Made by a program: the position numbers and the translations under genes | The notes under the pieces: generated by a model | What the model saw: the letters and a program-made list of their open reading frames with translations, nothing else | What the model was told of the DNA's origin: nothing | Databases searched by the model: none | Part shown: piece by piece, positions 12,601 to 27,600 of the stretch | How the letters are laid out: each line of letters starts with the position of its first letter | Numbering within the stretch: the stretch's first letter is position 1 | DNA from: Henricia sp. BOLD:AAB3569 | Lineage: Eukaryota; Echinodermata; Asteroidea; Spinulosida; Echinasteridae | Length of the DNA stretch: 64,000 nt | Reading direction: 5' to 3' | NCBI GenBank assembly: GCA_037783545.1 | Contig: JBBELK010000009.1 | Coordinates: forward strand, 3,906,001 to 3,970,000

Positions 12601-15600
12601 GTAACGTCCCGGCAGTGCTCATATTTCATAGGCCGATTAAGCACTAATAGCTACTGAACAGCGCATAGCAAAGCTGTTTCCATATCAAGTATACATGTAG
12701 ATCACTGTCAAAATATTCTTTGGTTTACAATGGGCTTGGCTGTTCTTCACAAACACACAACAAAATCTGACAGTATGAGGTTTTTTAACATAAAGTAGTC
12801 AGATAAAACAGTGAGTGTACAATTCACCCAAAGTATATTGTGTTTTATTGTTGCTAAAATTAATGTCAAAATCATTTGTAAAAAAATTATCGGTATTAGA
12901 GCACGACTGCATACCCAGACGACCACACATGCGCTTATTAGTGGTATCTCCGGATCCAGCATTGTAGAGTCACCCCAAAGATCACTAGACCTAACAGTCG
13001 CCTCACAATATCATCAACAGCCCTGTGAAAGCGCAAGCATTGACCCTAACATTAGTTCAGACTTTGATAAAAATATGTGACATTTGTCATGACTTACCTC
13101 CAACTCGGCCCGGACGATATCGTAAGAACCCCACGAGGCGGCAAACGATCTCTCTTTTGGAAGGACTCGGATGTTTTGGGCTGGAAGCATCATTCTATTC
13201 ACCTTATCAATAAAAGCCTATGCAATGAAATTGATAAAAAAAAATAATTCAAGATGACAATCTGTTATGGCCAACTGGCAAAAGGTACACAATGTTCAAA
13301 ACAGCAAAAGTTTACACTTTTTAAATGTGCAATTGGAGAAGACAGGTTGGTAAGAAGAGGAATTCGGGTTATAGGCTTGATTTGATGATTTTTCTGGATG
13401 GAAAATGAAATTAACAAAATTAATATTTTCATCAGAGATCTGCAGTTCAGTTCAGTTCATTTACATGTCCACTCATCCAAATGACGTATTACACTGGTAA
13501 GTTTGTATAATCATTCATTTTAAGTGGAGGAGATCTCCGAAAGCAGAGCTTGTATGTGGAGAACCCCCTAAATTGTGTACGGTACTTTCACTAATCAATA
13601 ACTTTTAACCGGTTTTTAAAATGGAATAAATTACATACACAATGAATAACCTAAATGTTGCACATGAGACAAAAGACAATACACAGGACGGCACAAACAT
13701 TGCGAGGCTGCAAATACAATAATTACACTTACTTCGAAAAACTATGGATGCTAGGATAGGGCGACAATTTGTGTGTAAAAAAGCTATATTAGGGCGACAT
13801 GCTCAATAGGGCGACATTTTGGTGTCGCCCTAATATATATTTTTTTTAAACCATTTTTTTAGGTCAAAAACCATTTTTTTTAAATCGAGAACCATTTTTA
13901 TTAGGTCTAGAACTGACTCTCTTAGGTCTGTAACCATCTTTGGAAGCTTTGGGTAAAAAAGTAAGGTGTCATTTTGAGTGACTCTTGCCGAAATTTCGGT
14001 GGTCCCCGGGGAGAGTCTTCCCGAAATGTCGCCCTATTGCGGCATCCAGAGTTCTTACAATAAGTAAAACAATAAATGAATCCTGATAATATTTTTTCTA
14101 GAAACCAAGCTTTTAGTTTTTTCTTAAAAACTGAAAGACTTTCTGTCGATTTCAAATAACTATTTAAAGAATTTCAAAACCTGGGACCTTAATACCGCAC
14201 ACAATTAAAAGATCGAGAAAGGTATGCATATGGAATGTCATATCTTTTGTCAAGTTTTCATGATTTTAGCCATTTTTATAAGAAATCAACTTAAATCGAG
14301 ACTAAACAGGACTTATTGTACAACTGAAGTCAAGTTGCTACTTGACTAACTCTTTCACTACAGCGCACCGCTCACAGCAGCTCTAGAAAAGTCTTCTTCC
14401 TGCCGGAATGCCGCTGCAAACAACTCGCCTGTACACAAACAAACCTAGCCTTCCAATTAATTTCATCACACAGGAAACTGCATCCTAAAATATCTAAGCC
14501 CAGGCCGGAAATGGAACAAGCTAACATCTTTTTAATATTCCAGTTTTTGACAGCTATTAAACAAAAACCAATTGTTCTTCCAGGAAATAAAGTTGTCATT
14601 TGGATCTACACACAATAAATGATTATTAACCCTGTTAAATATATTCTTACCGGTATATGATTATTTTCATTGCTACTTTTATTACCGCAGAACTAATTGC
14701 TTTTAGAAACTGGTGTAACTTACCTCTCTAATTTCATCCGCCCGGTAGTCAATATGAACAACGTAGAAAAAGTAGGGACGATAAATTGCCTTAAGTAACT
14801 GTGCCTGTTGAGATAAAAAAAAAGGGGCGGGGAAATGTATAAATGACATGTAAATCATTTAACTGTAAAAACATTTTGGAAGATTCGAAAAAGATTTCGA
14901 TGTAATTTACTACTGGTACATGTACACCTTTAAAAAGCAGTGTGTCTACATTCCTGTTTATGTGCACAAAAAAAAGAGAAAGCCATGGCACCATCTTGGT
15001 GGTGACTGGGGGTGCGATGTTTTTACATTAGTCTTTTGCGTGTAACAATTGCATAATGGCTGGTGCCCCAAATTCTTTACTTTCAAATTGAGGTGCAGTT
15101 TAGAAAGTCACATACTATGCTGTTGTTATGTAGTGCACGCCACATCCTCTTGCAACAGTGCCCCTTTAACGCACTCCCTAACTCCTGCGTACAGTGGCCC
15201 TGTTGAAAAAGGCCTCATTTGGCGGTGGGACTAGCGACAGAAATCTTGTCGCCTCTGCTGGACCAATCAGGACGCTTGGCAGTGTATTGCAGGTATTCAA
15301 ATGTAACGCGCGCAGATTGTAAACACCGTGCATGCATGTGATACATGTACTGCTGGCTGTTGTCCGCGTCGGCGATTGGCTGCTATTTAAAGCATACTGG
15401 GGAATACGTTCCATTACATTCGTCAGCATGCATCCCCGTTAATAATTTGAAAAACTGCAGAGTAAATTCAGATCGTCGTTTGAAAGTTTGGTAGGAATGG
15501 GACAGTCATAAGGAACAGAACCCAATACAATTTCTGGAAAGTATATAAATCGTTTCTTTTTGGCATAACATGACCGAATTGATTAAATTACATCAAAATG

Positions 15601-18600
15601 ACTCCGGCGTGAGTTGGCTCAAGACAACAGCCGGCTCACTCCACAGATTTGCGTGTGTTTCCTCAGGGTATTGTTACATCGCTTTGCAGAGTGGAAATTC
15701 CCTGACATCTCAGGATGTGCACGCCATTGCCTGGCAACCAACAGTCTGGTTGCTTAATGCCATTCTCTCCAATGGTGAACAAGGTATTGATTCTGTACTT
15801 CACACCTGCCGTGTGCACCACATAGCAACTAAAGTTTAGTCTGGTCGAGTAGATGCTAAGTGTACACATCAAAGGAAGTACAATGTATGTCAATACACCA
15901 GACGGTATTGATGTGAAATATGCAGAAGGATAATTGTTAATTATTACAGCTCATCATTTCTGCACAAGGTGAATATTAGAAGCTAATTTGCAGCTGTATA
16001 TCATCATTAGTGTTCATCTCAATGGCCATTTGTCAAGTGCAACATGTGTGGCTGAAATTTGGTAAACAGCTCTGATGATAACAAAGTCACGTTTTATATT
16101 GTTTTAGTGGAGCTGGATCCCGGGGCTTAAATACAAACAGAACAGATGTGAAGAGCCTACGAGCTTCAGTCATCCGCGACCATCTGACACCAAATGTTCG
16201 TCTACAGTAGGGAGGGAATTCAGAGGCGTGTTCAACAGCACAATACCGAAATACGTATGGCAGTATCGGTATGCTGCAACCGAAATGGCTTATTGAACAA
16301 CTGCATCCTAAAAATGTACGATAAAACATGGCCACTGTAGACAACGCGGTTTGCAAAGCACTACGGCGGCATGCTAAACGCGAAGATTCTGACAATTAAA
16401 TTGCAAATCAAATCTGCTAACTCAACCGGTAGTGGTCTTCCACAGTTGAAGAATAAACACTGAAATTTTCCTCCACATGCCGAATGTTGAAGCAAAATAT
16501 TGACTATAAACCACGAGGTCGTAGCCACAATTTATCCGTCCGCCATCTTGGTATGAAAAGCATACCACGTTCGAGTTGGGATTGCTCAGGATGCAATACG
16601 TGTTGGGAATACCGTGCGTTCGGTTGCATTCAACGTTTTCGGTATGCCGGTTAGTCAATACCGGTGTACGTATTGCGCTGTTGAACGAGCCCCAGGATTG
16701 GGAGGTTTAGTATGAAGATTGTTTGGGATAATAAGAGTCCATTCCAACTTGGAAAATAAAATTGTGAGTCGGGTCATTCAATGAAAATGGTCCACTTTGA
16801 ACATGTACTCATTAGCTAAAACATGACGTAACAGTGAAAAATGTCCGCTTAGTTTGTTGCCACCACGCATTTCCAGTCTGCCATTGGTTTCCATACTATC
16901 AACACACTCCACCCCGTAACATTTTGCTAAATGTGCATAGTCTACTGACCCATTCAACAAGTCTTTTCCATGAATTGCTCCCAAATGTAAATGTTAACTG
17001 ACAGGAGATGTTGGGTTTATTTTCACATGTCTGCCAGAGTCAGCTAAGGTCTGCAATAAATCACACCGGCAGCTAAAGTATCGGGAAGGAATTCAGCGAC
17101 ATGTACAGAAAGTGCATCCGCACGGTGGAGGTTTTGTAACTTCTAGACTCTATGCCATTCAATTCAAATCTATACTGGTTAATCACAAACCAAACAAACC
17201 AATTTGTCATGTTTGACTAACTGTTTTTTATAGAATATAAATTAATGTAAATGTTTACATTAAAATTCAACTACGAATAATTACTCAAATTTGATGAAAA
17301 CTTACATGTATATCATGAGGCCCGGCCCTCACATTAACCAAAAAATAAATCTTGAATATTATGGAAATTATGATACCAAGTAATGTTCAACCATTTGTAA
17401 ATTATTTCAAATATTCTAAACTATAAACTAGAAATTAAACTTATTTCCAAAAGCCATTCTTACAAATGCATCAGAGTGTCACACTCCCGTTGTGATGGAA
17501 AGACCTGAGGCCAATTTCATAAAGCTGTTTAGCAGGAAAATTTGCTTAATTATTTGCTTAATTACAATTGATTGTTTACCTACTCTTTCCAAATACACAA
17601 GCTGAAACAAAATTTTGACTGCAAACCCATATTTTCAAAGCAAATCAATTTTGCATTTAGGGCCCAGAAGCAATTTTTTCTGCTAGTATAACAGCTTTAG
17701 GTAATTGGCCCCTGTACAAAGATGGGACAGGTTACGAAGGAGACCTAAAGAGTTTTAAAGTTCTGCAAACTTTGTGATGGGGGATTTTTTCTAACCTCAC
17801 TTTCAGAAAATTTACATTAAAAGTTTACTGTATTAAAGTGTACCAACGGTTAACTATAAAACAACCCAAAGTTTCTGTGCACACTTGTTGTACATGCATG
17901 TATAACACAGCCCCACAATTGCATTTGCTCTTATGTTGAAATGGTTCCACAATTAAAGGCACAGGCTCGTCAGCAATGCGCGCCCGCCAAATTCGTGCTC
18001 GAAACACGCAGCTCCATGCCTTTGCTATGGAGCTCCGTATTGCGTGGCACAAATTTGGCGGGCGCGCATTGCTGACGAGCCTGTGCCTTTAAATGGCACA
18101 AGTCTGATGAGTCAAAATGTGTGGCAGTTGAGTCAGGGAGCTAGGTCAGAGGTCACATGACCCTGGAGTAAGCTGCTGATACACAAACACTAGAAGCTGG
18201 GTACATGTACCAAATGTCTATCGCTATGACAACACATGGCAGTTTCTGGTGGGTGCAGCCCACTTAATCGGGCCCCATAGGGGACAACGCTAAATGGCCA
18301 ATATTCAAAAATCATTTTAAAATATTTAGAACCCTCACAGCGTCCAGGGAAAAAAAGTAAAACATTCCCAAAAGTCTAATCTTTACAATTCTGTTAAATT
18401 TTAAAGGGGAAGTCTATCACTTTTACTCACTAATTTCCACTTGAAATAAAATCACCCCTGCAAGAGTGAAAATTGCCAAACAGACCAGCAGCCAATTTCA
18501 CGAAAATGTGCGTAGCTTGCGCAACTTTTAAAAATGGCATAGACCCGCATGGTTTGTGTGTTATTATTGCAGGAATGTTGCAAAACTTACGCGATAAAAG

Positions 18601-21600
18601 GTTGCGCAGGTCGGCTTACGCAGTGCATAATAACGTTTTGTGAAATCGGCTGCAGCATCCAAATTTAGGAAAAAGTCCCATACGTTGACCTACATTATAT
18701 AGTCAAAATTACGTTGAAAGAAAAAATGCCCCACATTATGATGACGGCAATTTCTACACTACATGTAGATCACACTCGTTCAGCTCTCAACTTAAAGAAA
18801 AATTTGAGGGGCACAAAATATGACGGGGTGCAACTCTATGCAATGCAGCAGATGTTTTGCTTGGGGTGTCAAAGTGTGGTCATGAGTCATTAGTATTTTT
18901 GAGTATTGTTATGACAGCATCCAGCTGGTAAAAACAGGAAGGGTCATCACAGAATGTCAGTCATGCAAAGACCTGCATGTGATTCAGGGCTGTCTGTCAA
19001 GCCTGGAATGAAGGGGGGAGGGGAGCAGGGGGAGGGGGGAGGGGGAGCAGGGGCAGGGAAACATAAGGCATACATTTCTTTCACCGTGTTTCTACTGGGC
19101 TCTCTCTGCTTTACTTTGTATTTGTCACCCTCTTTTTTAACCAACCCGTGAACCGGTTGTTGTGAACCGGATCCAGAGGGGGGTTTTGGGGGTCAAAACC
19201 CCTCCGTGCTCCAACACCCAAAAATATAATGTACATGTAATGCATTTTTTGTGTGTCCGCCTGTCCAAAACAAGCTGACATAAACAATCTGAAGGGCAAA
19301 ACCCCCTCCTGGAAAAATTCCTGGATCCGTCTCTGGGTTGTTTGTCTGTCATGTTTCTACTGACATGGCCAAAGTATAAAATACCGGGTGTCCGCCATGA
19401 CACTGTACATATACGGTAAGTGCCAAAATGAAGGGAAGCTATTTCGGTTCATGCAAACTAACTCGTACACATGTATGAAGTGCAAAATTGCCTGTGCGCT
19501 CCAGAATACTTTTCACTGTGTACTTCCAGTACTCCCAGAAAATGTTACACAACTGTGTTTCTACTAGTATGAAAGACAATCCGTATTACATTGCATGGTC
19601 CACCTCAAGGGGTGGTTAACGGTAGGATACCCGGCATTACACAGACAATTTGTCACTCCATTCTGTTTCTTCTGGGCCCGTTAACCGGTACAGTAATGTC
19701 CAAGTTGTACTTGTTGAGCACAATGTCTTTTCGTTCTTGGGTATGATTCCCCATTATTTGTTCTACATGGGTCCAACACCAAGAGTTTTGAAAGTATGGA
19801 AGAGCCGCAAGTTTACCAATATTACCATTGTTCAGATAATTCATTAACTTAAAAAAAGTATCAGCAAATGATTTAACAAGCCAGACACCTTGTAATGCAC
19901 GGTGGTTTCAGGAGGCACTTGGAGAAGTACGAGTACCCAAGAGATTATTTTGTACTCTCTTCCTTCTAAATTAAGGGCACTTTAAATGCATGAAACCGTT
20001 AAGTACGACTTTTCTGTAAACTGGCCTCAAATTATCTCCATTTTCCATTCAGACATCAATTTTATCAGGGACTAAATATAAACATTAGCCAGCCAATTAG
20101 CTCCTCAAACATTTCTCAGGAGAGTTTTTCTGGCAAATTTGCTTGGAAAAAAAGAAAACTGAAACCTTAAAATAACAAGCCTCCGGGGGAAATGCCACTG
20201 TTGTCTTGTTAAAAGACTTCGCCGCCTGACCGACCCTCTAGCCCCGAGGGAAATCGACGTGGGGAATGAAATGAATCGCGACAAGTTTAATGGCTGTAAC
20301 TGCTGTAAATTGACCGATTTAGCCTGAGTCAATGATTAAAGTTGGTGGAGCATGCGAGGATGGGACCGCTTGTGACAACAGAGAATGAGTTGATGAAACT
20401 GTTTTTGGCTATTTTGAAAATAAACTGTCAAATTGCCAATTTGACATTAACGTAAAGCCCGTTTACACTCAATTTGCCTTTGCCGATTTGAACTCTGCAA
20501 TTTCCAAAACGGAGAGTTGAAGCCGGGTATGCGCTAAGTGTAAACGCAAAAGGTGAATTGAAAAAGGCGGATCAGACCCGGGTCTGATTCGCCCTTTTCA
20601 AGTCACCTTTGGGGTAGGGTTGAACCCTGCAATCGTCAAGGTCGCTTGTAGTGTAAACGCTACCCGAATACAGATTCGGCGATTTGAGTGTCATTGGGGC
20701 GGTGCCCGCTGTGTAGTAGATTTAATTGACCAATCTGGCACTAGTGCCGCAACACCTAACACAGCTCACGCATGCGCTGCAGTTACAATTACAATGTAGT
20801 GGGGATTTTTGTGGTTTCTGAAGGCGAGTTTAAACCGAATCGAGGTAGTGTAAACGCGGCAAATGTTCAGTTCTGCGGTGGCAATAAAAATGCTGGTTCT
20901 GTATCCACCTTTGCTGGTTCTAGTGTAAACACGGTGTTACTGGACCCTTTCAATGCGTTTTTTGTCATGACACCTTACAAGAAAGATGGCTGAAGAATTT
21001 CATTTTTTACTCCACCCTTTTAAACTCCAAACTAAATTTCATACACAGACATGCTATAAATACTATGTGCACTTGAACTATTTTTAATCTCCACACATTG
21101 TATCAGACATTATCTCCACAGTGCAGACCACTATTTCCTTCTGTCTGCTGTACTTTCAAGTGTTCTCAGGAAATTTGCTTCAGTCTTTAGGCCCCAATAT
21201 ATACCCCCCAGCGCGTGCTTATCTCAACACATCAGCGTTCTGCTTGCACCGAGTCATACTTCATTGCAGCTATTACTGAAGTGGCCAGACGCCCAAAACA
21301 AATTTCCTTGCCAGAAATGAATGACAAACAGTGAGTGTTGAAAAGAGTCACCCCCGACATTTTAAATACTTTTTCCCACTCGCTGTAAAATTTGTGGCCT
21401 CGCGTTTTAGCTCAAGCAGTCTTCAAACAAAATTTAAAGATACTGAACTTCTCTGAGCTTGCTGGAGTCATGTTTAAGAACAAGATCTCAGAGACAATAC
21501 TTGTTTTGCAGTTAGAGTTCCAATCACGGTTCCTAGATTTTGGAGAACAGTAATTTTCGAAGTCTGCATATCAGCAAAACAGGTGGTGAACTTGTAAACG

Positions 21601-24600
21601 CTCACATGCAAGGGATGATATTTGCAAAATTGGAGGACCTAATACTCGCTCTTCAAAGAGCTGAATATCCAGATTTCAAAATCTTTGTTTTCTCACAATG
21701 CCAGTTTATAGACTTCGTTCAAAAAAGCAGTAATAACATGACAGGATTTTAAAGGTCACTTTAACGATGTTTTGAGCGTGGATTCATAGTACTTGACCTT
21801 TTTTATGCGTTGCGCAGGTAAATTCAACACGCGGCCTCAAGAAAATGCGGCACGGATGGAATTTGGTGTGAATCGTCAACCATAGCACTGAGAATCACAG
21901 AATCTTATAAACGTTCAGACGAGGGGCTATCTATGGAGCTAGCTCCACCCCAAACCTCTGGGGCTAGTTCCGGGGCTAGCCCTTCCCAAATTTAGTCCCA
22001 ACAATTTATGGGGCTAGCCCCACTTTCAGCACAGCGGTGTTTCTTTTAAGACTTGGCTCCACCTTTATTTACTGACTGAACGCAACTGACCTCGCTCTGT
22101 GGCATCTGGCCAATGTTATTATGCTATCAAATTTGACCACATTTTAGCTCCTCTGAAACTGTAGCTCTGGAGTTATCATCACCGTTTGAACAGGAGGGTA
22201 TTTTGGACTAACTCACTTTAGCTCCAGTGAACCCCCACTGAGTCTGTTAATTGGATTGGGGTTAAAATTCGACTCCAAATTCTCACCATGTCACATTTTC
22301 GTTATCAAATTTACGTATGAAATCACAAGCAAAGATGAACTTACCACTGCATCCGGGTTATTGTGAGCCATGATCAGGAATCCGAGTTTGATAGGAATAA
22401 GGTTGACCTTGGGATTGGATAATTCTGGAAAAGAAGGTCAAAACAAAACAATTAATTTAATGGCATGTTACATGTACGACTTACACCGTGTTAACAACCG
22501 AAACAGCAAAGGTGGATACAGACCCAGCATTTTTATTGTGACCCCAAAACTAAACATTTGTCCCATTTACACTACATCTCGATTCGGCTTCAACTCACCT
22601 TCACCGCTGTTTACAAACCACAAAAGTCACCGCATTGTGACCGCAGTGCATGCGTGGATTCATCGATTAAACCTACCACATGGCGGGCACCGCCCCAAGG
22701 ACGCTCAAATTGCCAAATCTGTATTTGAGTAGCGTTTACACTACAAGTGACATTGACAATTGTGGGGTTCAATCCTACTTAGGTGACTTGAAAAAGGCAA
22801 ATCAGACCCGGGTCTGATCCGCCTTTTTTATTCACTTTTTGCGTTGACACTTAAGCAACTACCTGGCTTCAACTCGCCTTTTTTGAAATTGCGGAGTTTG
22901 ATTCGGCAAAGTTGAATCGAGTGTAAACGGTACTTTTGTGGTCACAATAAAAATGCAGGGTCTGTATCCACCTTTCGAGCGTAAACACAGTGATAGACGT
23001 TTCTCGGGCCGCTCTGAGCTGCACGTTGTCGTGAAAGAGTTAATCACTGATCATGAGTAAAAAATACTTTCAAAAGTAGGCTACCAAAATAACAAGCAAG
23101 GATCCAAGTTCATAAAATTTATGAAATTTATAAAGTTAACTGAAATACTAAATTTGACAATATTGTAACGATAAAAGGAACATTTATCTACGTGCTGCCT
23201 GCACAAGGGATCTATAATGACAAAGCCAAGATGAGAGTCTACATGTAAAGAAACTTGCCTGACCAGCCATGTGTGCACAGCCACACATTAATGGGAAGGC
23301 GGTCCATTAGGAGTAGGGAATCCAATTCCCTTGGGTACACTTATCAGAAGCCATTGCTCCTGCTGCAACTGTATCAATATTGACCGCATTTATCAGTTGG
23401 TACCTTTGTGGTGCACTGAAGATCTTGTGGATTTGCTTTCGTGACTGTTTACAATCAACCCCCACCCCCCAGGACGCGTCGTAAGTGCTCAAATCAATCG
23501 CAACTCTCCGAACCCTTCGTAAGTTTACAACGGATTTTTTTTGGCATTTCACAAAACATTTGCGACAGGTACACATCAGTTTGTTAGCAGAACCGCTACG
23601 CAGTGCTATAATATATTTGGTAGTCGTAACTTTACGATGGGTTCATCAGTTGTTACGACACGTCGCAAATTATTTCTTTGTGAAATGAACTCCTGATAAC
23701 ACTTTTTAGTGGGGCGTGTTGTCATTCCAACTGCTGAGCGCACACGTAGCGCATCAAACACCAGTATTTTGTCTGCAGTAAAAACAGCCAAGATAACAGT
23801 CATTGCAATGCCGTTCATATTGCCCAAAAGGTGTTTATTGCCAAATAACACGCAGAAACACGCTCAATCATACACTACTTCTGTATGTTTTTAGTAAAAG
23901 GCACAGGCTCGTCAGCAATGCGCGAGCGCCAAATTCATGCTACGGCACGGAGCTGAGTATTTCGTGGCACGAATCTGGCACGCGCGCATTGCTGACGAGC
24001 TTGTGCCTTTAACATGGTGTATGAACCTTTTTAAAATCTGCACCAAACCGGTTTAAAAATGCACTTTAACTTTAAACCACCATTTCAATCATTGTCAGCT
24101 CAACCCAAAAGAAGTATTACAGTACAGCAAGGCTTTTACAATTGACAATATGCGTATGTCTTATGGACTGCCAGAAGCAAATTCTATTCATTCAAACTTT
24201 TTCTGTGTCTTGTCTCCTCGCAGACACAATAGTGACAATATAATCCATAAATCCAGACTCTATGTAAAGTAATTGAATTATTCCGATTTTTCTGTTATCA
24301 AGGAGAAAAGAGGGAGCCGAGGCTTTAGTCCTGCTACAATTTCAATCTCAAAGCTAATGCCAAACCTGAAAGAGTCAATTTAATTTTTACCAGATTTACA
24401 ATGTCCAACGCCTCTACCGCAGTATATTTCCCCAGGCGGTGGGCACACAATAATACCTTCATATTCTCTGAAGAAATTATTTCCCAATCTTTTCAAATTC
24501 CTCAAAATCTCTAGGCCACTTCAAACTAGTTGAATTTCCGATTGTAAGCCCCAAATTGTCAATTGCCATTTGTACATTCTTAAGCCACGGTTATCCCCGG

Positions 24601-27600
24601 CCCTACGAGACAAGACGTTGCATCCGAGACAATCTCGGCAGTATGAACAGTCCAACAAAAACGATTTAATCAATATTCATCGTGTCGTGGGCCGTCGGCA
24701 AAACATGTATAGTCGGTGCAGCGGCGTAGCTACGAGAGGACCTGGGGGAGCACATGCCCCACCCACCCCCACCCCCAACCACGAAAAAATCGTGATACAT
24801 GTTTTTTTGTATTGCCCTGGAAAAGGCAAGAAAAAGTGTAATAAAATGATTTTTGGAAACGATATACAGTACCTACATTTGTAGCTGTAACTGACTGTCT
24901 GCTGAGAGTGCTGTATGTCCTGATTGTATGCATGTATGCACGTGGGGGAACGGGAAGAGGACTGGAAGAGGACGACAACACCTCTCTCCCCCCACCGAGC
25001 GATTTTTGCCTGGCTGGTCAAAATTTTCACAACTCTCCATGACAGTCGAGTCATGGAGAGTCTCAATGTGCCAGTAGTAATGTCAGTGTGTCCTTTGTTT
25101 TAGGGGCACTCATGGTACTTACAAAGGGCACTTTCATTACAAAATCAAGAAGTGTACAAATGTATGGTAAATCTGTACAAAGCCACTAAGCCACTAAGGC
25201 CATAAATAAATCTTTCAAATTGTTAAAATGTAATACTTGCATTTACACCCCGTTTACACTCGATTCGCCTTTGCCGAATCGAACTCCGCAATTTCCAAAA
25301 AGGGGAGTTGAATCCGGGTAGGCACTAAGTGTAAACGCAAAAGGTGAATTGAAAAAGGCGGATCAGACCCGGGTCTGATTCGCCTTTTTCAAGTCACCTT
25401 TGGGGTAGGGTTGAACCCTGCAATCGTCAAGATCGCTTGTATTGTAAACGCTACCCGAATACAGATTCGGCAATTTGAGTGTCCTTGGGGCGGTGCCCGC
25501 AGTGTAGTAGATTTAATTGACCAATCTGGCACTAGTGCAGCAACACCTAACAGCTCACGCAGGCGCTGCAGTTACATTTAGTGGTGACTTTTGTGGTTTC
25601 TGAAGCGAGTTGAAGCGATTTGGGGTGTAGTGTAAACACGGCAAATGTTCAGTTTTGTGGTCGCAATAAAAATGCTGGATCTGTATCCACCTTTGCCGAT
25701 TCAAGTGTAAACGCGGTGTTAGAAGACTGTACTAGATAGTTTATTAAATCCCCATCATAGTTTGGGTAATGTGTTGGTCAATTTATATACATTTTACTCA
25801 ATATGCTGAGGGTAATCATTCTCTGAAGCATGGTATTTATAAAAATCAACTCCAGAAGTGTCATGATGTAAGGAGGACACTGTGTGTTGTCTTCATGAAA
25901 TGACTCATATTTGCATGATTTGTCCAGAGAGCATGAAGAAAAACAAACCAACTGCTTAAACCAAACTAACTATCTGAGATATGCATGCGAGGAATTGTGA
26001 TGATCAAAAATGAAAATAGTTGGAAGTAGAACATTTTCAAAACATGTGGCCATATTCCCAGACACGTAGGCAACCTTTCTGCTCAAAATGGGAGTTTTGT
26101 GAGAACACAGCCACGTAATGTATACTTTGACGAGGTAAAGTATACAAAAGCAGCCGTGTAGAATGTATGAACAGATGCTCCACTAATACCAAAAACAGAC
26201 AAAAACTCAATTATATTTCTGTTTGTTCGTTTTTAATGAAAAACCTCTTAAATATTTATACTTCAGACTCTTTCATTTTGTGAGGTTTGGAGAAAAAAAC
26301 AAGTGGGTTTGTGCAAGCTGTGTTGATGATGCAATGAAAAATTCATATGTTGCCGGTAACACTTTACCTCCCACATACGTAAAAAAAGTTACTTGAACGT
26401 CAAAACAAATTTCAAGGTAATTGTTAGGCCTGCAGGTACATGTAGGAAGTTGTTTAAATGACCACTGAAAGTTTAATGATGCTTTTGCATTTGTTTAATC
26501 AAAACAAAAAAAGGAACCCATTAAAATATTATTGGAGCAGAGAGATGTTTTTAGCAGCTAATTTACCGAATCCTTGATGTTACCGACATTTTGAGATTAC
26601 CCAAGTTAATTCCCTGTATAGCGGTACTTCCAATAGGCGCATTTTTCATGTTGTCGTCTGCCAAGAATATTCCAAATCATTGATTGTAAATGCATTTCCC
26701 AAACATTTCCCAATCACTGGAAACATGTCAATATTGTAACAAACTATTCTTATATTTGGTACATGTATTTCCTTTGTTGTAATAAACAATACCAGATCCC
26801 TGCAAATTTTCCATGATAGTCACGGTTTGTTTTCTTGTTGGAATATTTCCAACCACCCCAAAACATTTTCTGATTATCGTAAATGTTTCCCCATCACTGG
26901 AAACATTTCATGATCATGGGAAAACATTTCACAATCACCGCAAATAATTCCCATATTCCGCTGGTATTTCTTAATAGCCCACAGATATTTTGTGATCACC
27001 TCAAACAATTACTGAGTTCCATTAATAGGCCTGTCCGCATTGGACTTTTTTTTGGAAAACTTACTGAGACGATGGGTACTTTTCCCAATTTAAGCCCAAT
27101 GCGGACAGCCTAGGACATTTTCATCTCAGTAACTTTTCCCCGAGTCCAGCGGTTACTTTTCTTGGCCAACTGCTGCCCAGGAAAATTGACCAGGGAACTT
27201 TTCCCGAGATGATAAGTCAAATGCGGACACAGCGAGTCGGTAAAAGCGCTCTGGAAGCGTACGCCGGGCCGTGAAGGTCAAACTGCGAAGGGAACTGTGC
27301 ATGTTCTCCCACAGTCTCGGTAAAATTTTCCCATGTCAAAAAGTCCAAATGCGGACAGCAGTCAAATTTAGCCATTTTTTATTTTACCATCGTCTCGATA
27401 AATCCTCCTGAAAAACAAGATCTCTGTCATGTAAAAATGTGACAATGTCATCCAGCTAAAATAAATAAAAAAATTAATTATACCCGGAGACTATTCAAAT
27501 ATTGTAACAATAATTCACGTTTGAGTGATAGCACCTCCTATCTTTATATCACCCTTTTCTGTCATCCATTACACTGTAGTGCCTCACGGGATGCCCTACG

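Noticed and set aside
15225..15420. Intronic promoter with CCAAT and TTTAAA boxes
   Set aside because: The boxes are short and expected by chance; no open frame or exon follows, so it is only mentioned in the intron entry.
20105..20332. Small basic minus-strand ORF
   Set aside because: 75 codons without domain, splice context or link to the host gene's phase.
24677..25066. 129-codon minus-strand ORF
   Set aside because: It overlaps a CGTAGCTACGAG-type repeat relic and a short hairpin, with no recognisable domain.
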